A DNA stretch of 64,000 nt from Doris montereyensis (GCA_037039925.1 JAXRKP010000069.1:50001-114000), one strand, 5' to 3'. Shown: positions 12,806-25,632, counted from the stretch's first letter. Made by a program: numbers and translations. Notes: generated by a model from the sequence alone, not told the origin.

Positions 12806-13134
12806 GTAACGTTCGTTTCACATATATTTCAATGTTTGTGTTTTATAACAGACTATGTCATAATGTGGTAGTAAAATTTCAACGTACGATTTTTGTTTGA
12901 TACAAAAGCTATGTTTCATTGCCATACTTCCTATTTCATAACCAAATGTAAATATGCCTTTTTAACCCGTATATCTATAATATAGGCAAATATCTTATTG
13001 GATTTTATGAAAATTGACAGGATTTTAGTATTTTTTGTTAAGAGCAAAGGGTTTTCCTCTTTTAACATGTGCCTGTCTCTTATTCTTCTCTCCCTGTTTC
13101 TTTCACTTGTAAATTCCTTTGTTTTTTGAGTACT

Positions 13135-13236
13135 TCTGGTAGGTCCTACGTCTTTCCTTTCACCTATCTTTCATCTTGCTGTTTCTTGACATCACTACAT
13201 ATGGTGGATGAGGTAAATTTCAATGAATCAAACAAA
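13135..13236 (+). repeat. Unrecognised ~120-bp repeat, copy 1
   Basis: It begins CTGGTAGGTCCTACG, has a pyrimidine-rich middle with TTTCATCTTGCTGTTTCTT and ends ATGGTGGATGAGGTAAATTT and CAATGAATCAAACAAA. A CT tract begins 8 bp later. The same order of blocks recurs at 15,301, 21,534, 21,790, 23,836, 25,029 and 44,107. Confidence 0.78.
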
Positions 13237-13243
13237 TCCGATT

Positions 13244-13283
13244 GTCTCTCTCTCTCTCTCTTTTTTGTGTGTGCGTCTCTTTC

Positions 13284-13330
<47 letters not shown>

Positions 13331-13440
13331 CTCCTTCCTCCCTCCCTGCCTTCCTCCCTCCCCCCCTCCTCTCTCTCCCCCTCTCCCCCTCTCCCCTCTC
13401 TCTCTCTCTCTCCCTCCCTCCCTCCCTCCCTGCCTTCCTC

Positions 13441-13516
<76 letters not shown>

Positions 13517-13536
13517 TCTCTCTCTCTCTCTCTCTT
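13244..13536. repeat. Compound pyrimidine tract (CT, CCCT, CTTC)
   Basis: CT runs with CCCTCCCTCC and CTGCCTTCC interruptions. It directly follows the 3' end of the ~120-bp repeat. Confidence 0.96.
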
Positions 13537-14394
13537 GCTCACAAATCGACTATTTATCTATTCTATCCTCCACACTGGCCACTAAATTATTTCCCTTGCA
13601 CTCTGTTCTTCCTTCTCACATGGGCGTGGTTGGTGGAAACAGCTGGTAAGTCCTATTACTTTCTTCTCATCCGTTTACATGCATCCATGATCTTGGTGTT
13701 ACTTTTCACAAATCACCACAAAGAGATTGAACTATTTCTACAATACATGTAGATCTATTTGCTGTTGTATGATGTTGTTTTGGTGTGTTTTTTGTTATAG
13801 TTTTTTGTTGTCTCTTTCGGTTTTGATTTTGTGTTGATCTTGTCTGTTTTTTTTATGGCATGGATAATGGAACCTTTTGAAAAGTACGATGATTGCATGT
13901 TCTTTGTTATGAATTAAAGAATTTTGTCTCCTTATAACCGATCTTCTTTTACCATCTCCTGGATTGCAGTTAATAGTGGAATAGCACACTACATGCAATC
14001 GGGATGTACATGTATATTATGAATGTCTAATTTCAGTATCAAATTTAATTAGATTTTTCTTATGGCAGGATATTAGTTGCCGTTCATGAAGTACCAAAAC
14101 CGTTTCAACAGCTTTCTTACTGTCACTGGAAATATTGACTACTGTTATGATTTCTTCTTATCATTACGTTTGTATTGGTTGTTGCTACGAGTAGGATGAC
14201 ATGAACATAAAGCACATTGTTTCATTGGACAGTCGTGTATTGAATGTATAATGTCATTTCGGATTGAAAGTCATTTAAAAGGGAAGTAGTTGCGCAATGA
14301 AGACAACATACTGTCTAAGAAGGATCTTGTCGGAAGTGGCTGAATGAGAGGATGTACTGTCTATGTAACAGTTGTACTCATAAATTTGGATAAG

Positions 14395-14700
14395 GGGACT
14401 GATGGTTCAAATGCAACTGTCAGCCTCTCAACTATAAGTTTGTGGATTGTGCTCTCTCGACATGTTCACAATTTTTCTGGGTTTTTTTTCAGTCACCATC
14501 CCTCCGTCCAGATGGACGCCTAGTCCCACCAAAGACAGACCATAAAAAGGAAGTCCCATGTGCTAATTACAACACTCTGTGCACATGGAAAATCCCTCGG
14601 CTGTTTATAGGGCAGTCTAGACAACATTTTAGAATCCTATTAAAATATAACTGAGATCACAAAGTTGTGGCCGTCGATAAATTCAAATCAAATCAGAAAC
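14395..14700 (+). repeat. tRNA-SINE family A, degenerate copy 1
   Basis: The head is badly eroded. The body is recognisable by CTAGTCCCACC, AAAAAGGAAGTCCCATGTG, CACTCTGTGCACATG, ATCCCTCGGCTGTTTATAGG, GCAGTC and a tail AATTCAAATCAAATCAG, all shared with the better copies at 29,611 and 61,588. Confidence 0.8.
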
Positions 14701-14809
14701 ATACATTTTGGTGACATACTTAATGAAGAGGCTGGCTGATTCCTTTTGACAGGAGAGATGGGCATCACTTAACACATGTGTTTGGATTATTTTGACATGG
14801 TTTTTGTTT

Positions 14810-15152
14810 AGAGTTTGATTTCATATTTGTTTTTACTCATATCCACGACAAATGTGATCTTGGGTGTGTTTTATAGATTCAAAATAATAATTCCGGGGCT
14901 GCCCTGTAAACAGTTAAAGGAATCGTTGAAATGCTCAGAGTAATGTTGGGATCTACATAAGCATCCTCCTTCTTTATCGTCCGTCTCCAATGGGAATAGG
15001 TGTTGGTCAGCCTACCTGGACAGCAGGGGAGAGGGGTCATGGGTTTTACTCGAGGAAAAAAACTCCAAAACTGAAGAATACGTTTCTACCTATTGGGCAC
15101 GAACCCACAACATTTTGGCTGAGAGGCGGACACATTGCCTTTAGATACCACA
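14810..15152 (-). repeat. tRNA-SINE family A, copy 2
   Basis: Reverse orientation. It carries the complement of the family's landmarks: ACTCATATCCACGACAAATG, CTGCCCTGTAAACAGTTAAA, CCTACCTGGACAGCAGGGGA, GGCACGAACCCACAA (B box complement) and the GAGGCGGACACATTGCCT head segment. Confidence 0.82.
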
Positions 15153-15300
15153 TTACCTTTTGACATGGAAGGAGGATTGCCTTTATTCTTTCACTTGTCG
15201 TTAAATCTCGTACTTGTCGCATCCACACTGATTCTTTCGGGTGTTCTTATTTTGCAAAGCTGTTTTGTTGCATTCATTATCATATTGCTCGAGTTGGAGG

Positions 15301-15430
15301 GTGTTACTGGTAGGTCTTACACGTACTTGGCTCCTTTTTCTCTTTCACTTAACAATTCATTTTGCTGTTTCTTTTCAATATATTCCCTGAAATCACCGAA
15401 TTTGATGGACGGGGTAAGCTTTAATGGAAT
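15301..15430 (+). repeat. ~120-bp repeat, copy 2
   Basis: GTTACTGGTAGGTCTTACAC opens it; TTTTGCTGTTTC lies mid-way; GATGGACGGGGTAAGCTTTA and ATGGAATG close it. The internal GAAATCACCGAA corresponds to GAGATCACTGCA of other copies. Confidence 0.75.
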
Positions 15431-15864
15431 GTATTACTTGATGTTTTAATGAAATTTTTTTTTACACAATGTGGCTCTATATTTATTTTTAGGGGACTTA
15501 ACCGCGATGTTCCCACCGGGTGAAGATAAACATAGTTGCTCGTTGTCATGACCACCTGATCGACACAACGTATGAAAACGTAAATCGTGATTGAATCGAT
15601 TTATCTTTTGGTGCCTCTTATTCTATCAGTTCAGAACATTTTGCTTGGAACTGCAGATCGCATGGCTTGACACCAAGCTGAAGTAGAAAGTGTTCAATTT
15701 AGCCTATAGATGGTAACAGATGGTGGGTGAGCTGAACCGATTTTCTGATTATCCGACAAGGAATGTTGATACTTTGTGTGTGTAGCTGTGTATGGGAAAA
15801 TGGGCGTGTTTGTCCCCCTCCCATCCTCTCTCCCTGTCTGTCTGTCTTATTTATGTATTTCTGT

Positions 15865-15870
<6 letters not shown>

Positions 15871-15916
<46 letters not shown>
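15871..15916. repeat. (CT)n microsatellite
   Basis: A pure CT run of about 45 bp following a run of C; it abuts the ~120-bp repeat 3' half. Confidence 0.95.
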
Positions 15917-15919
<3 letters not shown>

Positions 15920-15986
15920 CTTGCATATGTTTTTCATCTTGCTACTTCTCTAATTCCTTCTGGAGATCACTGCATATAGTGGACTG

Positions 15987-16022
<36 letters not shown>

Positions 16023-16121
16023 GAAGGTTGTGGGCGTTATTACTTCATTCTTGCATATGTTTTTCATCTTGCTACTTCCTCTTAATTCCTTTCTGAGATC
16101 ACTGCATATAGTGGACTGGAC
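15920..16121 (+). repeat. ~120-bp repeat, tandem 3' halves separated by a CT tract
   Basis: TTGCATATGTTTTTCATCTT ... GAGATCACTGCATATAGTGG occurs twice (15,921-15,988 and about 16,051-16,120). A CT tract of about 30 bp and the start of a copy (GTGGGCGTTATTACTT) lie between them. The near identity implies a recent local duplication. Confidence 0.8.
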
Positions 16122-16131
16122 GAGGGAAATT

Positions 16132-16162
16132 TCTCTCTCTTTCTCTCACACCTCTTCTCTTG

Positions 16163-16198
<36 letters not shown>

Positions 16199-16246
16199 GT
16201 GGAAGGGTGAAACAGTCCTCTCTCATTCTCTCTCTCTCTCTCAAGA

Positions 16247-16280
<34 letters not shown>

Positions 16281-16284
16281 TCTT
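16132..16284. repeat. Interrupted (CT)n tracts
   Basis: Three CT runs are broken by CGTGGAAGG..., the same interruption seen at 16,020, so microsatellite and flank have been duplicated together. Confidence 0.9.
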
Positions 16285-16984
16285 TCTTTCTCTCTGCTCA
16301 CGTTGTAACTGACATCACCGGGTATTGTAAGAATCAGAAGAGTCACCGTTTGTTTTCTAAAAGGTTTGGCCATGTCACACCACCTTCATGTTGCGGTGTG
16401 GTAACCACACTATCCACTACTCAGATTTGTAGTTGAGCTCCTGGTTCTATCGTGGAAGAACTGATATATTCATCTCACATACCCCGGTGAAACAGTCCAT
16501 ATAGATCATTCCCAACACCCAAGTACATACCAAGATACACGGATTCGGGCCTAGTGAGTCACCTTGTTTTTGTTTCCATTGGCAATTGAAAGCGTTCTCA
16601 CAAGATCCGCAATTGACACACAAATGGACATGGGCCAGTGTAATAGTCATGGTAGGGGAGAAGAAGAATGTCAGCAACAGTAGCAATGCGTGTAATAGTA
16701 ATTATAGATAGCAAAAATAATAATGATTAATAACAACAGCATCAACAACACTTCTGAGTTGTTTTCGGATTGAAATCAAGTTATGTATTGCAGTGTGGTC
16801 TTTCTACCTATTGTCATTTGATTTGTACGGTTCCGTCTTCTTTGGGCTGGTCTCTCCACCGTCCGAGCTGATTATCGAACAGAACTGGAACTGAAATAAT
16901 CGTGTGCGGATATATTCATCTCACATACCCCGCCCCCCTCCTATTGTTTGGTTGATCTTGAATAATAGCGTTAATGTCAATTCA

Positions 16985-17131
<147 letters not shown>

Positions 17132-17294
17132 TTCAGTGTGTGAGAATTAGTGTAAACGGATAACTATTATTGGAAAATTGGCTTTATGGAATACGCCATT
17201 CAAACAGTCAAGTCAGTCAAAGGAGGTATGGATGCGGGAGTTAAAATTTGAACTGCATTACAGTGAATTCTTAGCTTTTCAGTCTGTGTTTGTG

Positions 17295-17449
<155 letters not shown>

Positions 17450-17458
<9 letters not shown>

Positions 17459-17632
17459 TTTGATAAGATTACATTATTGTTCATGAAATAATCGATGATG
17501 AGACTGAGCAAATGTCTGCTTGGGTGAGAGCAAGAGCGTGAGAGAGATGGGAGAGAAACTTTGCCATAAGGATTACATTATTGTTCATGAAATAATCGAT
17601 GATGTGACTGAGCAAATGTCTGCTTGGGTGAG
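17450..17632. repeat. ~101-bp tandem duplication next to a GA tract
   Basis: The block GATTACATTATTGTTCATGA ... CTGAGCAAATGTCTGCTTGG is present twice (from 17,450 and 17,551), the first copy abutting the end of the 17,297-17,455 GA array. Confidence 0.92.
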
Positions 17633-17803
17633 CTGGCAACGAGCGCGTGTGTTGCTAGGATGGGAGAGGATTGGCTCGCATGCCAAGAGCACCTTCCACC
17701 ATGTGTACCTTTGGACGCCCTGCTACATAACCATCAGTATTAGGTCGATATCGATCCATTTTTTTTTAAATTGTTGAAGACTACTCCCTTAGGCTTGTCT
17801 CTG

Positions 17804-17839
17804 CCTGTCTGTCTGTCTGTCTATCTGTCTCTGTCTCTG

Positions 17840-17931
<92 letters not shown>
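17804..17931. repeat. Compound (CTGT)/(CTCTGT)/(CT)n microsatellite
   Basis: CTGT units pass to TCTCTG units and then to pure CT, a gradient typical of slippage with point mutation. Confidence 0.95.
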
Positions 17932-17936
<5 letters not shown>

Positions 17937-18338
17937 ATTCTTAAAGGTCTCGGATAAAACCAGCTCCCTAGCGGTGTATTGGTCACATAAGTTATGTAAT
18001 GTATAATGCATGGCGTGATGGCTATTCCAATGCTTCCTTTCCTCCTCGCCCGAATTCGAGTCCGGCGGCGTGCGCACTGTGTGAATCGATATTCTGCGTT
18101 TATTCTTTGTTCCTACTTGGCAGCAAAAGACGAAATGTAGTCGAATATTAATGTGTTGATCAACAATAGTCAAATTTATTATACATGTGCATGGACGTTG
18201 GTATTTTTTATTCCCACATTAGCGCGGTTTCACTCAGTAACCGTTGGTCCTCCCATGTCCTTAAAAAAAAACCCTCTCCAAATCTTTCGCATACACTCTG
18301 GCACATATTTAGAGTCACAAACATACTGAAAGAAAAAT

Positions 18339-18340
18339 GT

Positions 18341-18378
<38 letters not shown>

Positions 18379-18380
18379 AA
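18339..18380. repeat. (GT)n-(GA)n microsatellite
   Basis: About 26 bp of GT run directly into GA. Confidence 0.95.
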
Positions 18381-21300
18381 GACAAAGAGGGAGGTAGGGG
18401 TAAATGCGTTTTCAAAACGCTGGTCAAGACTTGTCTTCCCTTGCTTTGATCAGCACGCGACGTCTTCCATCCTAGGTAGGACAGTCCACTCAGCTCTTGT
18501 CGGCAGAGGGAGCAAGTGTGTTGGATCTGCTCCGAGCAGCATAATTTATCCTAATCATGCCGTACGGCGTTGCTGAATGCCACCGTTCTACTCACCACCT
18601 ATTATCAGCGCTTTGTCTGGATTTTCCGCGTTAGTTTCAAGTATTACAGGAACGGCGACCTGCTTCTAACAATTCCTAGTAGTTACATCTATCCAGTCAG
18701 CTACCATTGTGTTTTATTTGGAGGTTGATGTGGGTGGGTTTTTTCTGTACAGTTTCGATCTGGAATAGTCGCGATCCCGTCAAGTTGCTTGGATACATTA
18801 AAAAAGAACTACGCGGTCGCTAGTGACGCCTAGGAAGTAGGTTTGTCGTTCAGCGACCCAGTGATACTGATACATTTGGTACTGTAGTCTGATCGTACGG
18901 TTGTTAGGTGTTCGTCCCAGCTTCACTGTCGAAAATACTGACTCTAGAGGCGTTACGCTGTTTTCATAAAACCCCTAAATAAAGGCGTATGTCTGTAAAT
19001 AATCAGTCTTCTTAAAATTCAAGCATATGCTTAGCTCACTCTTTGATCTGGGAATTTTCGAGAAGTTTTCCTTGAACTCGGCCATAAAAAAAAAAAAGAA
19101 AGAAAAGAAAAAAAGTTTGAGTGTTCAGTTGGGGATTTCACAGCCTGACAGGAGGTCCCGACATCAAGATTTCCTCTTTCTGCAGCATTTTTGCCCATTT
19201 CACCAGTTCCTATGGTTCTTCACGCCATGGATACCGAGGCGGCCAAAAATTACCGGAAGTAAGTCAGATGCAAAACTATCATGGCTACCATTTCTCACCA
19301 ATTGCCTTTTTTTTTTTTAAACAACATAATGTAAGCTTTCGTCATAGACCGTCATCATATTATTGTATCTGACATATTCATCCCTCAGCACCGATTGGAG
19401 AGATTGAAATGGAGGGTACATATATAGCACAACCAGTGGCAATCCGGTCATTGCATTGTAAGACGACACTATTATTATGTTACTGTCTGAGTCACAGGTA
19501 TTTAATTTATCTGGAATGAGATGTTTCGATTGATGGCAGGTATACACTCTGTACGTACAGGTTTCATGTCTCCCACATACCCATTCCGTCTTTGTGATGA
19601 GGGTGTGTAGTAGCCATTTGAGCCCCCAAACTGCCGACACGAAGAATATAATTGAAACACAGGACTGGCGATGATGAGTAAAGTAAATATTATTATAAAA
19701 TGTTCCTGGTCACCTCGTGGTTACGTCAGGGGTTGCTCAGTTACTGAAATCCCAGGGCTCTCCCCTCCCCATAATTTTTTTTTAAAGCCACAACCCCCCC
19801 CAACCCGCAGCAACCCAGAATAAAAGGAAAAAGCCAACTCAGATGTCAACTTTATCAGCTAAATTGTTTATTCCATAGTTGAGAGCATTGATATTTCTTT
19901 GCATGGCTGCCAACCAGTACGTAAAATACGTTGTTTTTGTTTGGGTTTTTCTTTGTTTTGTTATTGGCTTTGTGTCCGTTAGTTTGCCTTGAAAAGTACG
20001 TATATACTCTAAATGCCATTCTGAGTTCGTACGACTGCCGTCATGCCTGGCCAGAAAGAGCAGCAAACGGAAATTCGTTTGTTGTTTACATTCAAGTGGG
20101 ATAATTGAATTATCAATGATTTCTGGAATACTGTGGGCCTTCGTGCAAGTTGGAATTAGTTTGCGCGGTCAGAGTCTGATTATCGATTTGAAAAGGTTGG
20201 TAGCTATGCAGTTGCATCAATTGGCTTCCAATGTTTGTTCGTAAAGGTACATATAATATACTGTCTTTATTCCCTTCGTGAACAGTTTTGATTGACTTCT
20301 TTTCAAGTCAGAAGACGACATACATATGACCATTGATATAAAAGGCCAATGTCTCAAGATGAAGGATGCTTTAGATACAGCATTACGGTGGAGATATTTT
20401 ATGTATTTGTTATTGCGTTGACTAATCAATCGATTCATTTATGTTGATAGGTTACTATGTGAGAGATAAATCGCATGGGAACTATCTGAAATACGGCGTG
20501 TGTGTGTTTTTTTTTTAGATTACCTTATCAATAAGCGCATTATTGGGAAAAAGAAGTTCCTCTAATTGTTACCGTATAAACTACTTTAACATTAATAGAA
20601 GGAAAGAAAAGTAAAGGCTGCCGAGAAATTACTACAATGTATTATAATTGTTGATGACTGGGAAAGAGTGCGACAGGCTGTAACTGTAGCCAAATTTCAG
20701 ACATAAGTGAAGTAGAGGTGTGTGAGCTTTGACCAGGTCGAACACGTCTACATAATATGCTGTTCATATTACACTTACATGTATCTGTTTCTCGTCTGGT
20801 TTTCGTAGTTTACTAACACGGTCACGACGTAAAGGGGACGGACAGGCAAAACTGCACAAAATGCATTTGCGACTTGGCCATGGCAAAACACATTGAGCCA
20901 CAAAAGGATCGTTCATCGTTTTGTTTCTCTATCTCGCCTATTCGCAGTCGTGCATGGTGATCTCATGCATAATTCCTTCTCGGTATTAAAAAGAACCCAA
21001 CTTGTTTTGGACCATTGGTTTTTCTCCAACCCCTTGATTTGTATTCGAGGCAGTCATCCTTCAGATTTATATATATATATATATTATAATATATAATGTT
21101 ATACAAGCCATCGAACCATCATGCAATTAATTCGTTGAAATGTTAGTATGTATTGTTAACCTGGCTTTCCATGGCGTTGCACATCTGAAAGACCAGTGCA
21201 ACACGAAGTTGCCGCCGTGACCTTTAGGGGGAAGGCTTATTATCTACTTGTCCTGGCTATGATGCTGTTGAATTCGTGTTGTGTGTACATGTTGGATGGG

Positions 21301-21533
21301 TACATTGTCTGTCTAGGGTGTTCCGTAAATCTGCTCCTTTGCTTTAATCGACTTCGTGTCTTGTGTTGCTTGGGAATTAGATATCGTTTAAGTTCTTTTC
21401 TTTACTGTGATAAAACGCTACCTCACAATGTTATGTAAGTAAATGTGTAGTCACTGTAGTGTAATGACATATTATTGACGTACATACAAGACCTGTGAGT
21501 AGAGCGGTCATAAAGTTAATGTTTGTTGTAGGG

Positions 21534-21925
21534 GGGGGTACTGTACTGGTAGGTTCTACTACTTTCCTTTTAACTCTTTTACTTGCTGATTCCTCCTAAT
21601 TCACCCGGAGATCACGGCAGTTGTGGATATTGTAAATTTCAATTAATCGAACAAAATATTGTTTGATGGTTTGGTTCATAATACGACCACGTTCCTTGCT
21701 CCCATTTTGTACTAAGTCTATTGAGTAACACTTGTGTCACCTACATTCTCATAAAAAATATTTGTATTCTTGTTGTTTTCCCTCAAATGTGAGCGGGTGC
21801 TATTGGTTGGTCCCACTTCTTTCCTTTCACTCATTCGCTTATTTTTCGACTTTACGCTTTCTTCTTGATGCACCATGACTGAGATGACCGCACATGGTGG
21901 ACGGGGACATTTTAATGAAGCAAGT
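21534..21925 (+). repeat. ~120-bp repeat, two copies in a row
   Basis: The copy at 21,534-21,657 has TACTGGTAGGTTCTACTACT, GGAGATCACGGCAG and TGTAAATTTCAATTAATCGA. The second at about 21,790-21,925 has TTGGTTGGTCCCACTTCTTT, GAGATGACCGCACATGGTGG and GGGGACATTTTAATGAAGCA. The order and spacing of the blocks match copy 1. Confidence 0.78.
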
Positions 21926-22780
21926 AAATTTCCTCAAAGGGTATGTTCCATATAACTAAACATTTTTTAAAACAAACACGAGGTAACCCGATGACCGTTC
22001 ATCGGATATTGATTTGACTCCGTTATGTTCGTTTGTCTGAGCGTAGAGACCAATTGCTATCTGGAGATGCCTCTCTGATTTATCTTACTTTCTTTTTTTT
22101 GTGCTCTTTTCTCACACCCTGTAACCCCATTTGTGTTTGGTTCACGTGATCAAGATATTTTGATGTTTTTGGCTTCACAAGCTATTAATTCGTGGCCAGC
22201 GTTTCCTGCTGAGCTTTTATATCTGGTGCATATTGTTACCATTACATAGAACACGACAAGCACAATATAGAATATCAAATGTCCGCTCAGAAGACTTCGA
22301 CGACTCTTATCGGTTGGTTGACCTCTATTTTCTCCAAGTTGTTTTGAAGGTCTTTTTTTTGTTGTTGAATCCATGACTTTCTTTTCACTTTGGGGCTATT
22401 TCCCCCATTCCCCATATCTTATTTATTATTATATGTCTTTTAAGGAGAATGCTGCCATTCATCTTAGTGGACACGGTTTGACGATTTCATTCAATGTCAC
22501 ACTTAGTTCTGCCATGAGTTGTATTTTGTTGCTTCGAAGTGCTTTTAGAATGTCAATGTATCTGTAGATGGCTTCTGGTGTTGTTGTCATTGATCGGGTT
22601 ACTGCGTGTATGCGTTTTCTTAATCCAGTATCGTATTATACCTCCGTCCTTTTTTTTACGTATTTGGAAGTACGTTCCTAATGTGATTGTACTTTCTTAT
22701 ACATATGTACACGTAGCTGTGTCATACTATTGTAATCTTCGTTTGTTTATTTTTGTTTCGATGACAGCTCTATCCTCGCT

Positions 22781-22784
<4 letters not shown>

Positions 22785-22866
<82 letters not shown>

Positions 22867-22880
22867 AAAGGTCTTCTTTG

Positions 22881-22959
<79 letters not shown>
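22785..22959. repeat. Head-to-head (GA)n-(CT)n microsatellite
   Basis: About 80 bp of GA, a 15-bp spacer (CAAAGGTCTTCTTTG, itself self-complementary at its ends) and about 80 bp of CT. The two arms are complementary and could form one very long hairpin. Confidence 0.96.
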
Positions 22960-22964
<5 letters not shown>

Positions 22965-23457
22965 ATCGCTTTGCTTTCCGACCTTTCATATATCTCTGTC
23001 TCCCTCACTTCATGCCTTCGCCGGTGTTTGGCGGACACTTTGTAGGTCATATTTCTCTATGTTGTTAACTAAGTAGATCTACCTTTATTCTTTAACGTAT
23101 CTGCTACGTCTTTCTCTTGTCTCATAATCCACTCCGAAATTATCCGCGTGTAATGGTATGTGGGTAATTCTTCCTCTCCTCCCACCACTCTGCCTCCAAA
23201 TGGGATTCCTCTTTTCTTCTCGATTTATACTTCCTTCCATCCAACAGGTTGATCTTATCGTACATTTATTGTTATCGTTACAAGCCATGGCCAACTGAAC
23301 TGCACGTATTTATCGTATTAAACTAGACTTGTGTAAACCTTTACATGCTTGCAGAGTGTTCGGGGGTGGGGGGGGGGTTGTTGTGCCGTGCCGTGCCGTT
23401 GTTTTGTGATGCGTTGACTATTTTTGTTACTTCTTGCTGGTCTCCCTCCCAACTCAA

Positions 23458-23772
23458 CTTTTAAGATACAGTAACAAACTTTAAAGGTACAATAACAAAC
23501 TTTTGAGGCACAGTAACACACTTTTATGATACAATAACAAACTTTTATGGTGCAATAACAAACTTTTATGGTACAATAACAAACTTTTAAGGCACAATAA
23601 CAAACTTTTATGGTACAGTAACACACTGTTAATGTACAATAACACAATTTTAAGGTACATTTACACACTTTTAAGGTACAATAACAAACTTTAAAGGTAC
23701 ATTTACACACTTTTAAGGTACAATAACAAATTTTAAAGGCTCAATAACAAATGTTTTAGGTACAATGACAAC
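23458..23772. repeat. 21-bp minisatellite, about 15 units
   Basis: Unit consensus TTTTAAGGTACAATAACAAAC, with units often alternating AATAACAAAC and ATTTACACAC endings. The 21-bp period keeps a reading frame open on the minus strand (VCYCTLK repeats). I regard that as a by-product of the period. Confidence 0.93.
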
Positions 23773-23835
23773 TGCCCTTTCAATAAACGGCGATTTGTAA
23801 GGGGTCCACGAAATAGTTAGTAGGCGGTTGACGAG

Positions 23836-23932
23836 CGCTGCTGGGAGGTCCTACTTATTTCCTTTTCCCTCTTTCATTTCAATTCACCCCCGAGATCACC
23901 ACGGTGTGAATTGCAACGAATGAAACATAAAC
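23836..23932 (+). repeat. ~120-bp repeat, copy 6
   Basis: It contains CTGGGAGGTCCTACTTATTT, CACCCCCGAGATCACCACGG and TTGCAACGAATGAAAC. It directly follows the 21-bp minisatellite. Confidence 0.7.
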
Positions 23933-24023
23933 ACAGGGTATTCAGAGAGGCTCTGTTCCAACGTGATTTTCATAACGTGTGTTGGTCGTCATGTCCATTC
24001 TCACTCCCAAGTGATCAATATCA

Positions 24024-24183
24024 GCACACACTCACAGTCACACACTCACTCACTCACGCACACACACACACACACACCTACACACGCGACTTCCCGACGC
24101 TCGTGTGTTTGCATACATACCCTAGGCCTGTGGCTGGTTGGTGTGTATTGATTACCACCACAGCCACCACCACCACCACCACC
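24024..24183. repeat. (CA)n and (CCA)n microsatellites
   Basis: CA-rich with CACTCA interruptions at 24,024-24,078, and ACC/CCA triplets at 24,155-24,183. A CTT-rich tract follows at 24,295-24,350. Confidence 0.9.
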
Positions 24184-25028
24184 CGACATCCACCCCGGCG
24201 ACCTCCGTGACTCACGCATCTATTGCACGGTTCGCAATGATCGCCTCCCTCCTCGATCGATACACAGGCTGACGACGACCAACGACGACGACGCTTCTTT
24301 TTTTTCTTCTTCTTCTTCTTCTTGTTCTTGCCACGGCCTTCTTCTTTTTTTTTTTGCGTGCGTGTGACTCCCATCGTTACTATCGTAGCTCCCCGGCTCA
24401 TCTTTATTAAAAGGGACCATAGTGTAGGCCGTAGGGAGCGAGCCGGCCTGGACCGCCACAACCGTTTTAAAGTGTTCCTCCACCAACGATAACAATGCCG
24501 CGCCTCACTGCCTCGCTCTAGTTTGTTATTGTTAATTTGTACAACGTGTGTGTTTTAGTGTGTGTTATTTTTAAACCATCTACACACACGGGCAGAGATT
24601 ACACGCGCGCGCGCGTAGATACACAGGCATGCAAACACAATTCACGGTCTTCCTTCTTTCGTGTGTTTTTGGGAGTTTTTGTTGTTGTTAGTTTTTCGGT
24701 CTGGTAGTATTTATTTGTTTAATCTAGGTAACTATCGATGGCTTCATCTTTGTCAATGTTTTTCTCACGTGACATGTGGACGGGAGGGGGAAGACAGACA
24801 GACAGACACGTTTTCTCTTCTTGTTTTATAGATGCCTTTTATAAAACTAGCCCTTCTTATTTACTGGACAGATTAGTGATTACCAGTTCTATTCATGCCT
24901 TTCTGTTTGTGTTTGGTGGGAGTGTTTTATTTTTATTTTGTCATTTTTGTTTGTGGTTTTGTTGCCCTGATGTCTTTAACATGTTCTGTTTTCCCTCTAC
25001 ATTTACTTTCTGTCATTACCCATGTGAA

Positions 25029-25234
25029 GGTGGTTGGTGGATTTTACTGGTAGGTCTTACTTCTTTCCTTTCGCTCTTGCACTATCTTTCATCTTGCTGT
25101 CTCAGTGAATCAAGAGAAAACTAATCTACTTCTTTCCATGTAATCCTTCATATTGTTGTTGCATCTTAATTCACCGTGAGGTTACTGCATAATATGATGA
25201 ATGATGGACAGGGTAAATTTGAATGAAATAAATG
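25029..25234 (+). repeat. ~120-bp repeat, copy 7 with internal expansion
   Basis: It begins TTACTGGTAGGTCTTACTTC and ends GATGGACAGGGTAAATTTGA and ATGAAATAAA. The pyrimidine-rich middle is about 80 bp longer than elsewhere because part of it is repeated (TTCATCTTGCTGT, later TTCATATTGTTGT). Confidence 0.75.
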
Positions 25235-25344
25235 GATAAATTCAGCATGAATTGACTATGATTTAGTTGATTTATGTTTTTTAAGTTTTCTTTGTTTGTG
25301 CATGACTTTTTAATGTCAATAGCCGTTTCTTTACTTCTGTTAAC

Positions 25345-25632
25345 TGTTGGTGGTCCAGAAACAAGATGTCGTCCACTCAACCAAAACATTGTGGGTTCAT
25401 GCCCGGCAGATTGAACAATTTTCTCAACATTTTTTATTTAGTTCAGAATGGTGGATTGACACCTAATCCCGTTTGAGACAAATGATAAAAAGGAGGTTTC
25501 TAGCGCAGATCGCAACACGCTGTGCATGTTTAGATCCCTTGGCTGTTTATAGGGCAGTCAAGGAAAATTTTAAAAATTCTACCAAAAACCCTGAGATCAC
25601 ATTAGTCGTAGATGTGGGTAAAATGGAATAAC
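25345..25632 (+). repeat. tRNA-SINE family A, copy 3
   Basis: It has an eroded tRNA-like head (AACAAGATGTCGTCCACTCA, GTGGGTTCATGCCC), then GGTGGATTGACACCTAATCC, GATAAAAAGGAGG, ATCCCTTGGCTGTTTATAGG and the 3' tail. It ends about 60 bp before KLC exon 2. Confidence 0.85.

Noticed and set aside
23318..23710. Minus-strand 130-residue Cys-rich repeat protein
   Set aside because: It is entirely the translation of a 21-bp minisatellite, with no conserved domain or start context.
23458..23772. CRISPR-like array
   Set aside because: Repeats are contiguous without unique spacers, and the setting is an animal nuclear genome.
24078..24495. Lys/Arg-rich minus-strand frames over a CTT tract
   Set aside because: The basic run (poly-K/R) is translation of a CTT/CTTTT microsatellite.
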